64,000 bases of DNA from Gammaproteobacteria bacterium (GTDB taxonomy: Bacteria > Pseudomonadota > Gammaproteobacteria > Xanthomonadales > SZUA-36): contig JAUIBE010000013.1 in assembly GCA_030428105.1 (NCBI GenBank), positions 1 to 64,000 on the forward strand. The letters are read 5' to 3'. The translations under genes were made by a program, and so were the position numbers. This document shows positions 19,005-27,762 of this stretch, one piece after another. The notes under the pieces were generated by a model. It was given only the letters and a program-made list of their open reading frames with translations, ran no database searches and was not told where the DNA came from. Position 1 is the first letter of the stretch, and each line of letters begins with the position of its first letter.

Positions 19005-19661
19005 ATGGATGACGCCTTCAAATTACTCAGACCACGTTCGGGGGAATCTTTGGTCAAAGGGGACAGAAAACCGGACGCCGATGTCGGCGGTGCCGTCCAT
19101 AAACCCGCGCAGGAACCGATTGACGCGCCAGATGGCCGTGCGCGACGCAATGTGCACCTGCCGCAGTCAGAGCGCGCGCTCAACAAGTGGCTGGCGGAAC
19201 GACGGGAGAAAGGCCGCGAAGGCCTGGTCAACATCCTCAACGAAACCCACGTCACCCAGTTCGGCCCGCTCAAGGTCAAGGGCAACATCACGCTGATACA
19301 CGAGGACGGCAGCCTGGAGCTGGCCAACCAGCTTTCGCTGTGCCGCTGCGGTCATTCGAAGAACAAGCCGTTCTGCGACGAGCAACACATCGAGGCCGAG
19401 TTCAAGTGCCCGGGCCGCTTCGCCCAGGGTTCAGAAGCGCCAACGCCAATGCGTCCGGTGCCACTGGCAGTAACTTGCGTTGAAAATGGCCCGCTGCAAT
19501 TCGTGGGCCGCATGCGCATCCAGGATTACCTGGGCCAGCAGTGCACCAAGATGCGAGGCTCGCTGTGTCGTTGTGGCCATTCGGCCAACAAGCCGTTCTG
19601 CGACGGCTCCCACGAGCGCGTGGGCTTCAAGACTTCAGCACCCAAACCCGCTTCCAGCTAG
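19005..19661 (+). CDS. Double CDGSH iron-sulfur domain protein
   Basis: 218 aa from the ATG at 19005; a TTG four codons upstream is also in frame. Two zinc-finger-like CDGSH motifs are seen, CRCGHSKNKPFCDEQH and CRCGHSANKPFCDGSH, about 80 residues apart. Each supplies three Cys and one His for a [2Fe-2S] cluster. The first has EQH where the motif usually has GSH, keeping the His ligand. The N-terminal 70 residues have no recognised domain. Probable cytosolic redox or cluster-transfer protein; no partner is evident. Diverges from the amidohydrolase gene; queD follows after 47 bases. Confidence 0.85.
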   Translation: MDDAFKLLRPRSGESLVKGDRKPDADVGGAVHKPAQEPIDAPDGRARRNVHLPQSERALNKWLAERREKGREGLVNILNETHVTQFGPLKVKGNITLIHEDGSLELANQLSLCRCGHSKNKPFCDEQHIEAEFKCPGRFAQGSEAPTPMRPVPLAVTCVENGPLQFVGRMRIQDYLGQQCTKMRGSLCRCGHSANKPFCDGSHERVGFKTSAPKPASS

Positions 19662-19708
19662 GCCGCTAATCTTCCGGGGCCGGGGCGCCAATCCGGTACA
19701 ATCTGCGG

Positions 19709-20071
19709 ATGGACGTATTCCGCGTATTCCAGGTCGAAGCTGCTCATTTCCTGCCCCATGTGCCCGAGGGCCACAAGTGCGCCCGCATGCACGGCCACTC
19801 CTTTCGCATCGAAGTGCACGTTTCCGGTGAAGTCGGCGAAGAAACCGGCTGGGTGATGGATTTTGCCGACCTCAAGCGCGCCTTCCAGCCGCTGTTCGAC
19901 CAGCTTGACCACCACTGCCTGAACGACATCGACGGGCTGGAGAACCCCACCAGCGAGAACCTGGCGCGGTGGATTTGGGCGCGACTGGAACCCAGCCTGC
20001 CCAACCTCAGCAAGGTGGCGGTACAGGAAACCTGCAACGCCGGTTGTATCTACCGGGGCCCCGGCAGGTAG
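19709..20071 (+). CDS. queD: 6-carboxy-5,6,7,8-tetrahydropterin synthase
   Basis: Second step of queuosine/7-deazaguanine synthesis, converting dihydroneopterin triphosphate. 120 aa, the standard length. Zinc ligands are AAHFLP and MHGHSF, the catalytic Cys is in HKCARMHGH, and the charge-relay stretch is LDHHCLND with the substrate-binding Glu in VQETCNAGC. Other que genes are not in the window. Confidence 0.95.
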   Translation: MDVFRVFQVEAAHFLPHVPEGHKCARMHGHSFRIEVHVSGEVGEETGWVMDFADLKRAFQPLFDQLDHHCLNDIDGLENPTSENLARWIWARLEPSLPNLSKVAVQETCNAGCIYRGPGR

Positions 20072-20097
20072 CTGACCCTTTCGGGCAGTACCGCGCT

Positions 20098-20607
20098 TTA
20101 CTCGGCGCTGTCTTCCTCAACCACCGTGATGGTGATCTTTTCCGACATGACCGGCGGGTCATGCGGTACGTGGCGATAGTCGGCAAACAGCAGCTGCAGG
20201 GTATGCTCGCCCGGCGGCATGGTGATTACCGCGCTCTTCTCGCCCTTGCCGAAGTGATAAACACTTTCGTTCATGGGCAACGGCAGGCCCATATCGGGCA
20301 TGTCGTCTTCGTCGACGTCGATCAGCAGGTGATGGTGGCCCGAATTCGGCACGTCTTCGCCAGCCGGCCGAACCTTCATGCCAGTAATCACGAACTTCAC
20401 GCGGAAAGACTTGGGCACTTCGTCGCCATCCTTCAGGTTGGCGAATGACAAGGTGACTTCGCCGGGCGCCGCCGCGCGGTCGATGCCGGTAGATGCCTCG
20501 TCCTTGCGCACGATCTGCTGGGCTACCGCGGTTGAGGCCGCGCCCAGGAAAAGCGCCAACAGGGCAAAGGCGACCAACTGGGTGGCTTTCTTGTAATGAT
20601 TGTTCAT
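20098..20607 (-). CDS. Secreted DUF4399-family protein
   Basis: 169 aa from the ATG at 20607, which has AGGAG six bases upstream; the longer open frame is rejected. The signal peptide ends at AQQ. The mature part holds SFANLKDGDEVP and the DUF4399 hallmark SGHHHLLIDVD, followed by PPGEHTLQLLFADYRH. The His cluster suggests metal binding. Family function is unknown. It starts eight bases after the DUF885 stop, making it the last gene of the hydroxyproline operon by position. Confidence 0.8.
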   Translation of the reverse strand: MNNHYKKATQLVAFALLALFLGAASTAVAQQIVRKDEASTGIDRAAAPGEVTLSFANLKDGDEVPKSFRVKFVITGMKVRPAGEDVPNSGHHHLLIDVDEDDMPDMGLPLPMNESVYHFGKGEKSAVITMPPGEHTLQLLFADYRHVPHDPPVMSEKITITVVEEDSAE

Positions 20608-20615
20608 TGTTCTCC

Positions 20616-22397
20616 TCATTGAGCAATTTCTCCTTCGCTGGCTTTGGCAACAATCCACGCCTGGAGTTCGCTGGTAAGCACATCCAGGGGCACCGAGCCC
20701 AGGCTCAGCAGGTAATCGTGGAATGCGCGAATATCGAACGCCGCGCCCAGCCCGGCTTCCGCCTCGCGCCTGAGTTGCCAGATGGTGTATTCACCCAGTT
20801 TATAGCTGAGCGCCTGCGCCGGCCACGAGATGTAGCGATCGACCTCGGTGGTCACCTCGTGCAGCGACAGCGCCGTGCGGTCGGCGAGATAAGCCTGCGC
20901 CTTCTCACGCGACCAGCCAAAGGCGTGCACGCCGGTGTCGATCACCAGGCGGCAGGCGCGCCACATCTCGTAAGTCAGGCGGCCGAAATGCTCGTACGGC
21001 GTTTCGTAGATATCCATCTCCACACCCAGCTTCTCGGCGTACAGACCCCAGCCTTCTCCATAAGCGGAGATGTAATCAAAGCGGCGGAATGGCGGTTGGC
21101 TGTCGTTTTCCTTGGCCAGCGCGCCTTGCAAGTGGTGCCCCGGCGCGCCCTCGTGCAGGGTTAGCGCGGGCAGCGCATACAGCGGGCGGCTTTCCAGGGC
21201 ATAAGTGTTCACCCAGTAGTACCCGCCACGCGGCGCATCCAGCGGCGCACCCACGTAGCGCCCGGCGGTGTAGAACGGCGCAATCTCCTCCGGCACCGGC
21301 GCCACGCCGTAGGGCTGGCGCGGCAGTTTTCCAAACATCATCGGCAGGCGCCCGTCGATTTTCTTGGCGTAGTAGGAAGCAGCCGACAGCAACTCTTTGG
21401 GTGTCTTGGCGTAGAAATCGGGGTTGCCACGCATCCAGTCGATAAATTCCGCCAGGCTGCCCTCGAACTCCAGTTCATCCATGATCGCCTGCATCTCGGC
21501 GGTGATGCGCTCGACTTCGCTGAGCCCCAGGTCATGGATCTGCTGCGGGCTCATGTCGACGGTGGCGTACTGGTAAATCTGCCCCTGGTAAAAGGATTCG
21601 CCATAGGGAAGCTGGTAAGCGCCCAGCGAATCCCGCGCGCCCGGGAAGTATTCCTCGCGGAAGAACTCAAGCAGCGTGGCGTAGGCGGGAATCACTTTTC
21701 CCTCGACCGCGGCGCGGCCTTCGGCAACCAGGGCCGGCCATTCGATCTCGCTAACGCCGGCGGGGCGTTCAACAAACGGCGCGAAGAACCCGCTTTCACT
21801 GACATCGTCCACCAGTTGCGCTTCAACCGGCGTATCGCGGCCTGGCAGCACCGCCTTCGGCTGGGTGAATCCAATCTCCAGCCCGCGGCGCATCAGGCCA
21901 ATGTACTCATCCATGATCTCGGGAATCATCGAGATCTTGGCAATGTAATCGCGGTAATCCTGGGCATCGACGAAGGCGGTGTTTTCCGCCAGGCGCGCCC
22001 AGCCCAGGTAGAAACCCCAGTCGCTGTTGAAAGCCAGCAGGTAGGCGCGGGTTTCGACATCGGTGATAAAGCCCTGGATTTGCCTGCGGTAGATACGCAG
22101 GTTGATGCAATCCTGGTGGCTCATGCGCTCGCATGACAGCGCATCGGTCTCTGCCAGGATGCCGCGCCAGTAATCCCTGCGCCTTAGCTGGTGCGGCTCG
22201 GAGACATGACCCAGGCGGTCGTTGTACTTGTCCAGGCCCACCCAGGCCGCCATGCCCGGAAACTCAGCCAGGCGGAAATCCCATTCTTTTTCGTAGATCT
22301 GGCGAAAGGTCTCGCCATCGTCCTGCGCCCAGGCGCTTGCCGGTGCGAACAGGGCAAGGGCCAAAACCAGGGCCAGAATGTTGCTGAAAATCTTCAT
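20616..22397 (-). CDS. Secreted DUF885-family metallopeptidase-like protein
   Basis: 593 aa from the ATG at 22397, with AAGGAG upstream. Signal peptide ILALVLALALFAPASAWA. The family's zinc motif is seen as LHEGAPGHHLQ, with a distal Glu in the following helix (AYGEGWGLYAEKLG). DUF885 proteins are all-helical putative M32-like peptidases; substrates are mostly unassigned. It lies 37 bases behind the hydroxyproline epimerase gene on the same strand, which suggests release of peptides that feed that pathway. A second DUF885 gene sits at 41.3 kb. Confidence 0.85.
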   Translation of the reverse strand: MKIFSNILALVLALALFAPASAWAQDDGETFRQIYEKEWDFRLAEFPGMAAWVGLDKYNDRLGHVSEPHQLRRRDYWRGILAETDALSCERMSHQDCINLRIYRRQIQGFITDVETRAYLLAFNSDWGFYLGWARLAENTAFVDAQDYRDYIAKISMIPEIMDEYIGLMRRGLEIGFTQPKAVLPGRDTPVEAQLVDDVSESGFFAPFVERPAGVSEIEWPALVAEGRAAVEGKVIPAYATLLEFFREEYFPGARDSLGAYQLPYGESFYQGQIYQYATVDMSPQQIHDLGLSEVERITAEMQAIMDELEFEGSLAEFIDWMRGNPDFYAKTPKELLSAASYYAKKIDGRLPMMFGKLPRQPYGVAPVPEEIAPFYTAGRYVGAPLDAPRGGYYWVNTYALESRPLYALPALTLHEGAPGHHLQGALAKENDSQPPFRRFDYISAYGEGWGLYAEKLGVEMDIYETPYEHFGRLTYEMWRACRLVIDTGVHAFGWSREKAQAYLADRTALSLHEVTTEVDRYISWPAQALSYKLGEYTIWQLRREAEAGLGAAFDIRAFHDYLLSLGSVPLDVLTSELQAWIVAKASEGEIAQ

Positions 22398-22434
22398 CGG
22401 AACTCCTTGGGCGTTGCGGGCTTTGGCGTTGCCA

Positions 22435-23466
22435 TCAGGTAACGGAGAAGCCCTGCCAATACGGGTCATCGGCGGGGTCGACAGTAATCACGTTGTGACC
22501 GTAGATGCGCGCCCAGCCTTCAATGCTGGGAACGATGGCCGGGAAATCACCCACCTGCGCGGCCGCTTCCACCCGGCCAATGAACTGGCTGCCGATAATG
22601 CTCTCGTGCACGAAGCGGTCGCCCACCGCCAACCGGCCACGGCCCACCAACTGCGCCATGCGCGCCGAGGTGCCGGTGCCGCAGGGCGAGCGGTCGATGG
22701 CGGATTCCCCGTAAAACACCGCGTTGCGCGCATCCGAGCCCTGGGCTGTGGGCGCGCCGGTCCACAGGATGTGGGTCAGGCCGCAAACCCGCGGGTCATC
22801 GGGGTGTTCAAAGGTGTAGCGCTGGTTCATGCGCTCGCGCAGGCGCGGACTGATGCGCGCTATCTCGGTGGCCGGCAGATCGGCCAGGTCGCGGTAGCCG
22901 GGCTGCGGCTCAACGATGGCGTAGAAATTGCCGCCGTAGGAAACATCCACCTTGAGCACGGTATCCAGCTCGGGGCAGTCCACTTCCAGGTCGCGACTGT
23001 GCAGGAACGAGGGAATGTTGGCGATGCGCACGCTGCGCACCTTGTCGTCTTCCAGCGTGTAGTGCGCCACCACCCGCCCGGCCGGTGTTTCAAGGTTAAG
23101 CACCCCGGGCTCGGCCGGATCGACCAGGTTGTGTTCGATGGCGATGGTGACGGTGCCGATGGTGCCGTGGCCGCACATTGGCAGGCAGCCCGAAGTCTCG
23201 ATGAACAACACGCCAATGTCGCAATCCTCCCGCGCGCTACGGTACAGAAAACTGCCCGACATTTGCGCGTGGCCGCGCGGCTCCAGCATCAGGGCGGTGC
23301 GAATCCAGTCGTACTCGGCCAGGAAGTGCGCACGCTTGTCGCCCATGGATTCACCCTCGAGCGGCGGCTTGCCCTTGTAAACCAGGCGCACCGGGTTGCC
23401 GCAGGTGTGGGCGTCGATGCAGTGAAAGCGTTGCGGTGAAGTGGGAACTGAAGGCGCGTTGCTCAT
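22435..23466 (-). CDS. 4-hydroxyproline 2-epimerase
   Basis: Interconverts trans-4-hydroxy-L-proline and cis-4-hydroxy-D-proline, the first step of bacterial hydroxyproline use. 343 aa from the ATG at 23466. Both catalytic cysteines of the proline racemase fold are present: Cys98 in PMCGHGT and Cys262 in SPCGTGT. This argues against trans-3-hydroxyproline dehydratase, which has Thr in one position. HTCGNPVRLV is typical of the N-terminus. Seven bases behind the dehydrogenase gene. Proline racemase activity cannot be excluded from sequence, but the operon favours hydroxyproline. Confidence 0.9.
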   Translation of the reverse strand: MSNAPSVPTSPQRFHCIDAHTCGNPVRLVYKGKPPLEGESMGDKRAHFLAEYDWIRTALMLEPRGHAQMSGSFLYRSAREDCDIGVLFIETSGCLPMCGHGTIGTVTIAIEHNLVDPAEPGVLNLETPAGRVVAHYTLEDDKVRSVRIANIPSFLHSRDLEVDCPELDTVLKVDVSYGGNFYAIVEPQPGYRDLADLPATEIARISPRLRERMNQRYTFEHPDDPRVCGLTHILWTGAPTAQGSDARNAVFYGESAIDRSPCGTGTSARMAQLVGRGRLAVGDRFVHESIIGSQFIGRVEAAAQVGDFPAIVPSIEGWARIYGHNVITVDPADDPYWQGFSVT

Positions 23467-23473
23467 GATGTTC

Positions 23474-24733
23474 TCAGAAACGGTCGGCGGCAAATGGGGC
23501 CAGGTCGAGACCGGGCGAACGGCCGGACACGAGGTCGGCAATGATCCGCCCGGTGGTGGGGCCCTGGGTCAGGCCATAGTGGCCATGGCCAAAGGCGCAC
23601 CACATTCCCGGCTGGCCCGGCAATGGCCCAATCACCGGCTTGGAGTCGGGCATCATCGGCCGCTGGCCCATCCACTCGCTGTAGGAGTCGCCCTCCAGCC
23701 CGGGCAGGTAATCGCGCGCCACTTTCAGCAGGATCTTCGCCCGGCGGTAGTCGGGCCTGGCATCGATGGCGGCAAACTCGGCGGTGCCGGCCAGGCGCAG
23801 GCCCAGGCGCATCGGGGTAAACAGGAACATCCGCGAGGCCAGGGTGATGGGCCGGCTGACGGTGGCGGATGGCTCATGCACCATGGTGTGGTAGCCACGC
23901 TTGGCGCCGACCGGGATATGCGTGCCCAGGGGTGCTGTGAGCTTGTTCGACCAAACCCCGGTAGCAATGATCACCTCGTCGGCGTCGATGGTTTCGCCGC
24001 CGTCCAGGCGAAGTTGCGGGCCGTTTTCGCTGCGCCGCAAATCCGTCACCCGCTGTTGGCGCCACTTTGCCCCGGCAGCAAAGGCGGCTTCAGCAATGCT
24101 GCGCACCACCTCGGCCGGGTCGACCAGGTGCTCCCAGCTTTCGTCCAGCAAAGCCACCCGCTGTGCTGCGTTCGGGCCTTCGGCCAGCGCCGGCTCCAGC
24201 TCGGCCAGCTCGGCCAGGCTCAGTTCACGGCAGTCCTGCCCCAAACGTTTTCTCAACGCGAACTGCCAGGCATCGCGCTCGTAGTGGGTGCGCTGGTCGT
24301 ACAGCAGGATGTGGCCTCTGCTTTCCCGCAACCACTCGGCCTTTGTTTCCACGAGGATGCGGTCATAGTCGGCCTTGACCCGAGTCATCAGGGTGTTCTG
24401 GGCCTCTGCGATGGCTTCAACTTTCTCCATGGAACCGCTGCGCCAGAATTTCCACAGCCACGGGGTCACCGCCGGCAGGTCGGACCAGCGCACCTTGAGC
24501 GGACCATCGGCGCTGAACAACCAGCGCGGGATCTGGCGGATCACGCCGGGATAGGAAAACGGCACCACCGCGGTGGGTGAAATGCAGCCTGCATTACCGT
24601 AACTGGTGGAAAGGCCTGGCAGCACCGGGTCAATCACGGTGACATCGTGGCCCGCTTTAACCAGCTCCCAGGCGCTGCAGCTTCCGCTAAAGCCGGCGCC
24701 GATGACCACGCACTTCTTTGCCGTGCTGCTCAC
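23474..24733 (-). CDS. FAD-dependent D-amino acid dehydrogenase, likely D-hydroxyproline dehydrogenase
   Basis: 419 aa flavoprotein. N-terminal Rossmann loop VVIGAGFSGSCSAWELVKAG, then DEVIIATGVWSNKL and the C-terminal GHGHYGLTQGPTTGRIIADLV of the DAO superfamily. In the known pathway this enzyme oxidises cis-4-hydroxy-D-proline to the pyrroline carboxylate used by the deaminase encoded at the head of the operon. DadA-like activity on D-alanine is the alternative. Overlaps the GntR stop by four bases. Confidence 0.88.
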   Translation of the reverse strand: MSSTAKKCVVIGAGFSGSCSAWELVKAGHDVTVIDPVLPGLSTSYGNAGCISPTAVVPFSYPGVIRQIPRWLFSADGPLKVRWSDLPAVTPWLWKFWRSGSMEKVEAIAEAQNTLMTRVKADYDRILVETKAEWLRESRGHILLYDQRTHYERDAWQFALRKRLGQDCRELSLAELAELEPALAEGPNAAQRVALLDESWEHLVDPAEVVRSIAEAAFAAGAKWRQQRVTDLRRSENGPQLRLDGGETIDADEVIIATGVWSNKLTAPLGTHIPVGAKRGYHTMVHEPSATVSRPITLASRMFLFTPMRLGLRLAGTAEFAAIDARPDYRRAKILLKVARDYLPGLEGDSYSEWMGQRPMMPDSKPVIGPLPGQPGMWCAFGHGHYGLTQGPTTGRIIADLVSGRSPGLDLAPFAADRF

Positions 24734-25377
24734 GATTGTTCATCCAGGCCGGAAACCAGCCGTTCCAGTAGTTGCATGATGTTGTCCGAGGCTTTTTCGG
24801 TGCCCTTCAGGTCGCGTCGGGCGGCCAGGCGCATCAGTTGCGCGTGGCTGGCGATTACATCTGACAGGTTGAGGTGGCGGCGATAGTAGTTCCAGAACCG
24901 CCGGCAATGGATGCGCAGCGGCGACACCGCCTGGATCAGGAATTCGTTGTCGCAGCAGGTGTTCATCAGCCGCTCGATGCGCAGGCTGAGGGCCGAGAAT
25001 CGCTCGAAACTGTCGTGACTGCTGGCCAGCTCGCGTGCCATGGCGGCCATCTCGCTGCGTTGTTCGTCATTGGCGCGCATCGCGGCCTTGCGCGTGGCCA
25101 GGCGCTCGAGCGGGGCGCGTGTTTCCAGGATCTGCAGCAAGCCGTCGCGGCTCACTGGCGAAACGCGCAGCCCCTTGCGCGGCAACACCTCGAACAGTTC
25201 ATGCTGGGCCAGCCGCTGGATGGCCTCGCGCACCGGGGTTCTGCCGTAACCGGTGAGCTTGATGAGGTCACCCTCGGAAACCAGTTCACCGGGCGGCAGG
25301 CGCAAGCTGACCAGCTGCTCCTGGAGGATGTGGAAGGACTGCTCAGCAAGGCTGCCATCGTTGGCGGCGTTGGTCAT
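24730..25377 (-). CDS. GntR/FadR-subfamily transcriptional regulator (FCD domain)
   Basis: 215 aa. Winged helix at residues 10-75 (AEQSFHILQEQL, TGYGRTPVREAIQRLAQHEL), then an all-helical FCD effector domain with possible metal or ligand residues (RAPLERLATRKAA; NEFLIQAVSPLRIH). Placed between the deaminase and dehydrogenase genes, nine bases after the former, so it is very probably the local regulator responding to hydroxyproline or a pathway intermediate. I could not define its operator. Confidence 0.9.
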   Translation of the reverse strand: MTNAANDGSLAEQSFHILQEQLVSLRLPPGELVSEGDLIKLTGYGRTPVREAIQRLAQHELFEVLPRKGLRVSPVSRDGLLQILETRAPLERLATRKAAMRANDEQRSEMAAMARELASSHDSFERFSALSLRIERLMNTCCDNEFLIQAVSPLRIHCRRFWNYYRRHLNLSDVIASHAQLMRLAARRDLKGTEKASDNIMQLLERLVSGLDEQS

Positions 25378-25386
25378 GGCTGGCTC

Positions 25387-26286
25387 TTACAGTGCGGGGC
25401 GAGTCTCTAGCGCGGCCGAGACCACCTTCTCGATTTCCGCGACTCGCTGTGGCGGCAACTCCAACCGGGGCGGACGGACCCTTGCGCTGCCAACGCCGAC
25501 AAGCTCTTCCACGAGCTTGATCTGCTGGATAAACCGGGGTCCCACGTCCAGCTCAAGCAGCGGCAGGAACCATTCGTAAATGCGACGCGCTTCGTCCCAG
25601 CGGCCTTCAAGCATCAGCTCGTAGATGCGCACGGTTTCGCGCGGGAAGGCAACCACCAGCCCCGCAATCCAACCCACCGCACCCAGCGCCAGGCACTCGT
25701 AGGCGAGGTCGTCGACGCCGCTGAAGATGGCGTAGCGGTCGCCGCACAGGCGGCGAATGGCCGGGATGCGACGGGTGTTGGCAGACGACTCCTTGATGGC
25801 GTGGAAGTTGGGCACGCTGGCCAGCTCGGCAAAGTCCCCGGGGGTAAGGTCTGTGCCATAAGCTACCGGGTTGTTGTAGAGCATGATCGAAAGCGAAGTG
25901 CTGGCGGCCACGCGCTCGAGGTAGGCCAGGGTCTCGCGGCGGTCACTCGGATAACCCATCGGCGGGAGCAGCATCAATCCATCCGCGCCACGCTCTTCGC
26001 ACGCTTTCACATAGTCGCAGGCGGCCTGGGTCGAGCGCTCGGCCACGGTAACCACCAGCGGGCGGCCGGCCAGGTCCTGTTTCCTGAAGAAGGAAACCGT
26101 TTCCAGCTTTTCTTCCGGGGTCAGGGTGGAATTCTCGCCCAGCGAGCCAAGAATAACGATGCCGTGAACGCCGGCTTCAAGCTGAAAGGCGAGGTGCTCC
26201 GCCATGGCGTCCCAGTCGAGCGTGCCTTCCGGGGTGAACTTGCTGGTTAACGCGGGAAAAACCCCGCGCCAATCTGATTTTTGCAT
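25387..26286 (-). CDS. DHDPS/NAL-family enzyme, likely 1-pyrroline-4-hydroxy-2-carboxylate deaminase
   Basis: Class I TIM-barrel lyase, 299 aa. Schiff-base Lys165 in HAIKESSAN, Tyr137 in MLYNNPVAYGT and the GSLGENSTL loop mark the family. In hydroxyproline operons this member deaminates pyrroline-4-hydroxy-2-carboxylate to alpha-ketoglutarate semialdehyde. Lysine-pathway DapA is less likely because of the company it keeps. First gene of the minus-strand operon. The final enzyme, alpha-ketoglutarate semialdehyde dehydrogenase, is not in this window. Confidence 0.87.
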   Translation of the reverse strand: MQKSDWRGVFPALTSKFTPEGTLDWDAMAEHLAFQLEAGVHGIVILGSLGENSTLTPEEKLETVSFFRKQDLAGRPLVVTVAERSTQAACDYVKACEERGADGLMLLPPMGYPSDRRETLAYLERVAASTSLSIMLYNNPVAYGTDLTPGDFAELASVPNFHAIKESSANTRRIPAIRRLCGDRYAIFSGVDDLAYECLALGAVGWIAGLVVAFPRETVRIYELMLEGRWDEARRIYEWFLPLLELDVGPRFIQQIKLVEELVGVGSARVRPPRLELPPQRVAEIEKVVSAALETRPAL

Positions 26287-26342
26287 TTTGGGAGCTACCG
26301 AAGAGGACCGACGGCCTCATGATATATCTGCAGCTCCTGAAA

Positions 26343-26375
26343 GCAAACCCGCGCCCGAAAATTTCGGCCGCGGGC
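26343..26375 (-). terminator. Hairpin after the DUF4097 gene
   Basis: CCCGCG and CCGAA arms pair with TTCGG and CGCGGG (26349-26375) around a three-base loop, with one mismatch. On the minus strand the T-rich TTTGCTTTC follows. It lies 23 bases after the DUF4097 stop and should end that transcript ahead of the hydroxyproline operon. Confidence 0.55.
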
Positions 26376-26398
26376 TTGTATCAAAAGGGAAAAGGGGG

Positions 26399-27205
26399 CT
26401 AGTTCTTGCGGATCTTGATGCCGCCGTTAACGGTGCTCACATTGATGCGCGCGTCGCCGTCGCCGATTTCGCCGTCGAGGTCGCGGCCCAGGAAGCCTTT
26501 ATCGACTTTCAGTCCGAAGTCGTCGGCATCGATCCCGCCATTGACGGTTCCGGCGTCGACCCGGGCGCTGGCATCGGCAGGCAGGCGCAGGGTGACACGG
26601 CCATTGACCGTTTCAGCCTGGATACGCTGGTCGCCGCCCAGCGAATCGAATGCCGCGTCAATGCTGCCATTGACAGTGTCTGCCTCCAGGCTGCCGCGCA
26701 GGTTGTTGAGGTTGATGTCGCCGTTGGTGGTGTCTACCGAAACATCGCCGCGTACACCGGCGATTTCGATTTCGCCGTTGACGGTTTCTATGGAATCGAG
26801 GCGGGTGTTTTCCGGCACCACGATTTCGTAGCTGACGCTGCCGCTATTGCCGCCAAAGTTGAACCAGCTGTCCTTGTTGCGCGGGTGCTCGGTGCGCACC
26901 TTGATGCGTTCATCGCTGGCGCTGACCTTGATTTCCATGCCGTCCAGGTAATCCTGGCGCTCGGCTTTCTTGATGGCGGAGATGTAAACACGGCCGTCGG
27001 TGCCGCTGGTGATGGTGATATCGCCGTTGATGTTTTCGATGCTCAGGGTTCCGCCGTCATCCAGGTCAAAGTCGAATTCCTCAACCTTGCTGACATCCGC
27101 GACCACGGAAGAAGAGACAAACACCGTGGCCAGCGCCAACAGGGCATAGCTGTACCAGGTCCTTGCCGAAGCGCGCTTGTTTGCGAAGTTCGTATTCAAC
27201 ATCAT
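26399..27205 (-). CDS. Secreted DUF4097 (adhesin-like beta-helix) protein
   Basis: 268 aa from the ATG at 27205, with GAGG eight bases upstream. An N-terminal signal or anchor (YALLALATVFVSSSVVA) precedes a right-handed beta-solenoid built from repeats of the form TVNGxIxxx: ENINGDI, ETVNGEI, DTTNGDI, DTVNGSI, ETVNGRV, GTVNGGI, STVNGGI. This is the DUF4097/DUF4098 pattern. Members are envelope or surface proteins without a defined role. It stands alone; no anti-sigma factor or sigma gene, a common neighbour of the family, is adjacent. Confidence 0.85.
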   Translation of the reverse strand: MMLNTNFANKRASARTWYSYALLALATVFVSSSVVADVSKVEEFDFDLDDGGTLSIENINGDITITSGTDGRVYISAIKKAERQDYLDGMEIKVSASDERIKVRTEHPRNKDSWFNFGGNSGSVSYEIVVPENTRLDSIETVNGEIEIAGVRGDVSVDTTNGDINLNNLRGSLEADTVNGSIDAAFDSLGGDQRIQAETVNGRVTLRLPADASARVDAGTVNGGIDADDFGLKVDKGFLGRDLDGEIGDGDARINVSTVNGGIKIRKN

Positions 27206-27389
27206 TTGCTGATCCTCAAAACACGGCGGTACAGAACCACTTTCTGCCTGCCTGTAACTCTTTGATGCATTCCGGTGGAGCATGGTTTAAGGCTCTTGGT
27301 TCTTTGTTGTTCGCCGGTTAACCCACGCTGCGGATGCAAAGATTCTACTAGAAGCGTTGCGACTTCCAGTGCCATTGGTTTATCATTAA

Positions 27390-27409
27390 TGTATTAACGT
27401 GTTAATACA
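27390..27409. promoter_or_regulatory. Palindromic operator candidate for the YerC/TrpR-like regulator
   Basis: TGTATTAAC-GT-GTTAATACA is a perfect 9+9 palindrome with a two-base spacer, 35 bases before the start of the yerC-like gene. It is AT-rich in a GC-rich genome and overall resembles trp-repressor operators in size and symmetry. A weak promoter pair (TTAACG at 27394, CATTAT at 27416) would overlap it, which would suit repression of the his operon. Confidence 0.6.
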
Positions 27410-27443
27410 CTAGTTCATTATCAGCCTAGTCGACTATCAGCTT

Positions 27444-27758
27444 ATGAAACAACACGACAAGAACCAGGCATACCAAATTGCCTCGGCGGCGGCATCGCTC
27501 TCCGAAGCGCTGCTTAGCCTTGAAACCCGCGAAGAGGTAAAGCTCTTCCTGGAAGACCTGTGCACCCCGGCTGAAATAGAAGCCATGGTCGACCGCTGGC
27601 GCGTTGCCCAGCTGCTGGAGAAAGGCCACTCCTACCGCGAGATCAGCGAGGAAACCGAGGTCAGCGTCACCACGATTGGCCGGGTGGCGCGCTTCATAGA
27701 AATGGGCGCTGGCGGATACCGCCTGGCGCTCGACCGAATCAAACCGGGCAAGGACTGA
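27444..27758 (+). CDS. YerC/YecD family TrpR-related DNA-binding protein
   Basis: 104 aa helix-turn-helix protein of the TrpR superfamily. The core LEDLCTPAEIEAMVDRWRVA and the reading helix HSYREISEETEVSVTTIGRV match the YerC/YecD branch. Four bases separate it from hisG, so it heads the histidine operon and is the obvious candidate regulator of it, perhaps with histidine as co-repressor by analogy to TrpR. That ligand is an inference. Confidence 0.9.
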   Translation: MKQHDKNQAYQIASAAASLSEALLSLETREEVKLFLEDLCTPAEIEAMVDRWRVAQLLEKGHSYREISEETEVSVTTIGRVARFIEMGAGGYRLALDRIKPGKD

Positions 27759-27762
27759 AATC

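Noticed and set aside
20616-22469. DUF885 start at 22469
   Set aside because: The upstream 24 residues hide the signal peptide; the ATG at 22397 has AAGGAG at the right distance.
25387-26286. Lysine-pathway dapA
   Set aside because: The Schiff-base Lys family is the same, but the operon with epimerase, D-amino acid dehydrogenase and GntR regulator fits the hydroxyproline deaminase better.
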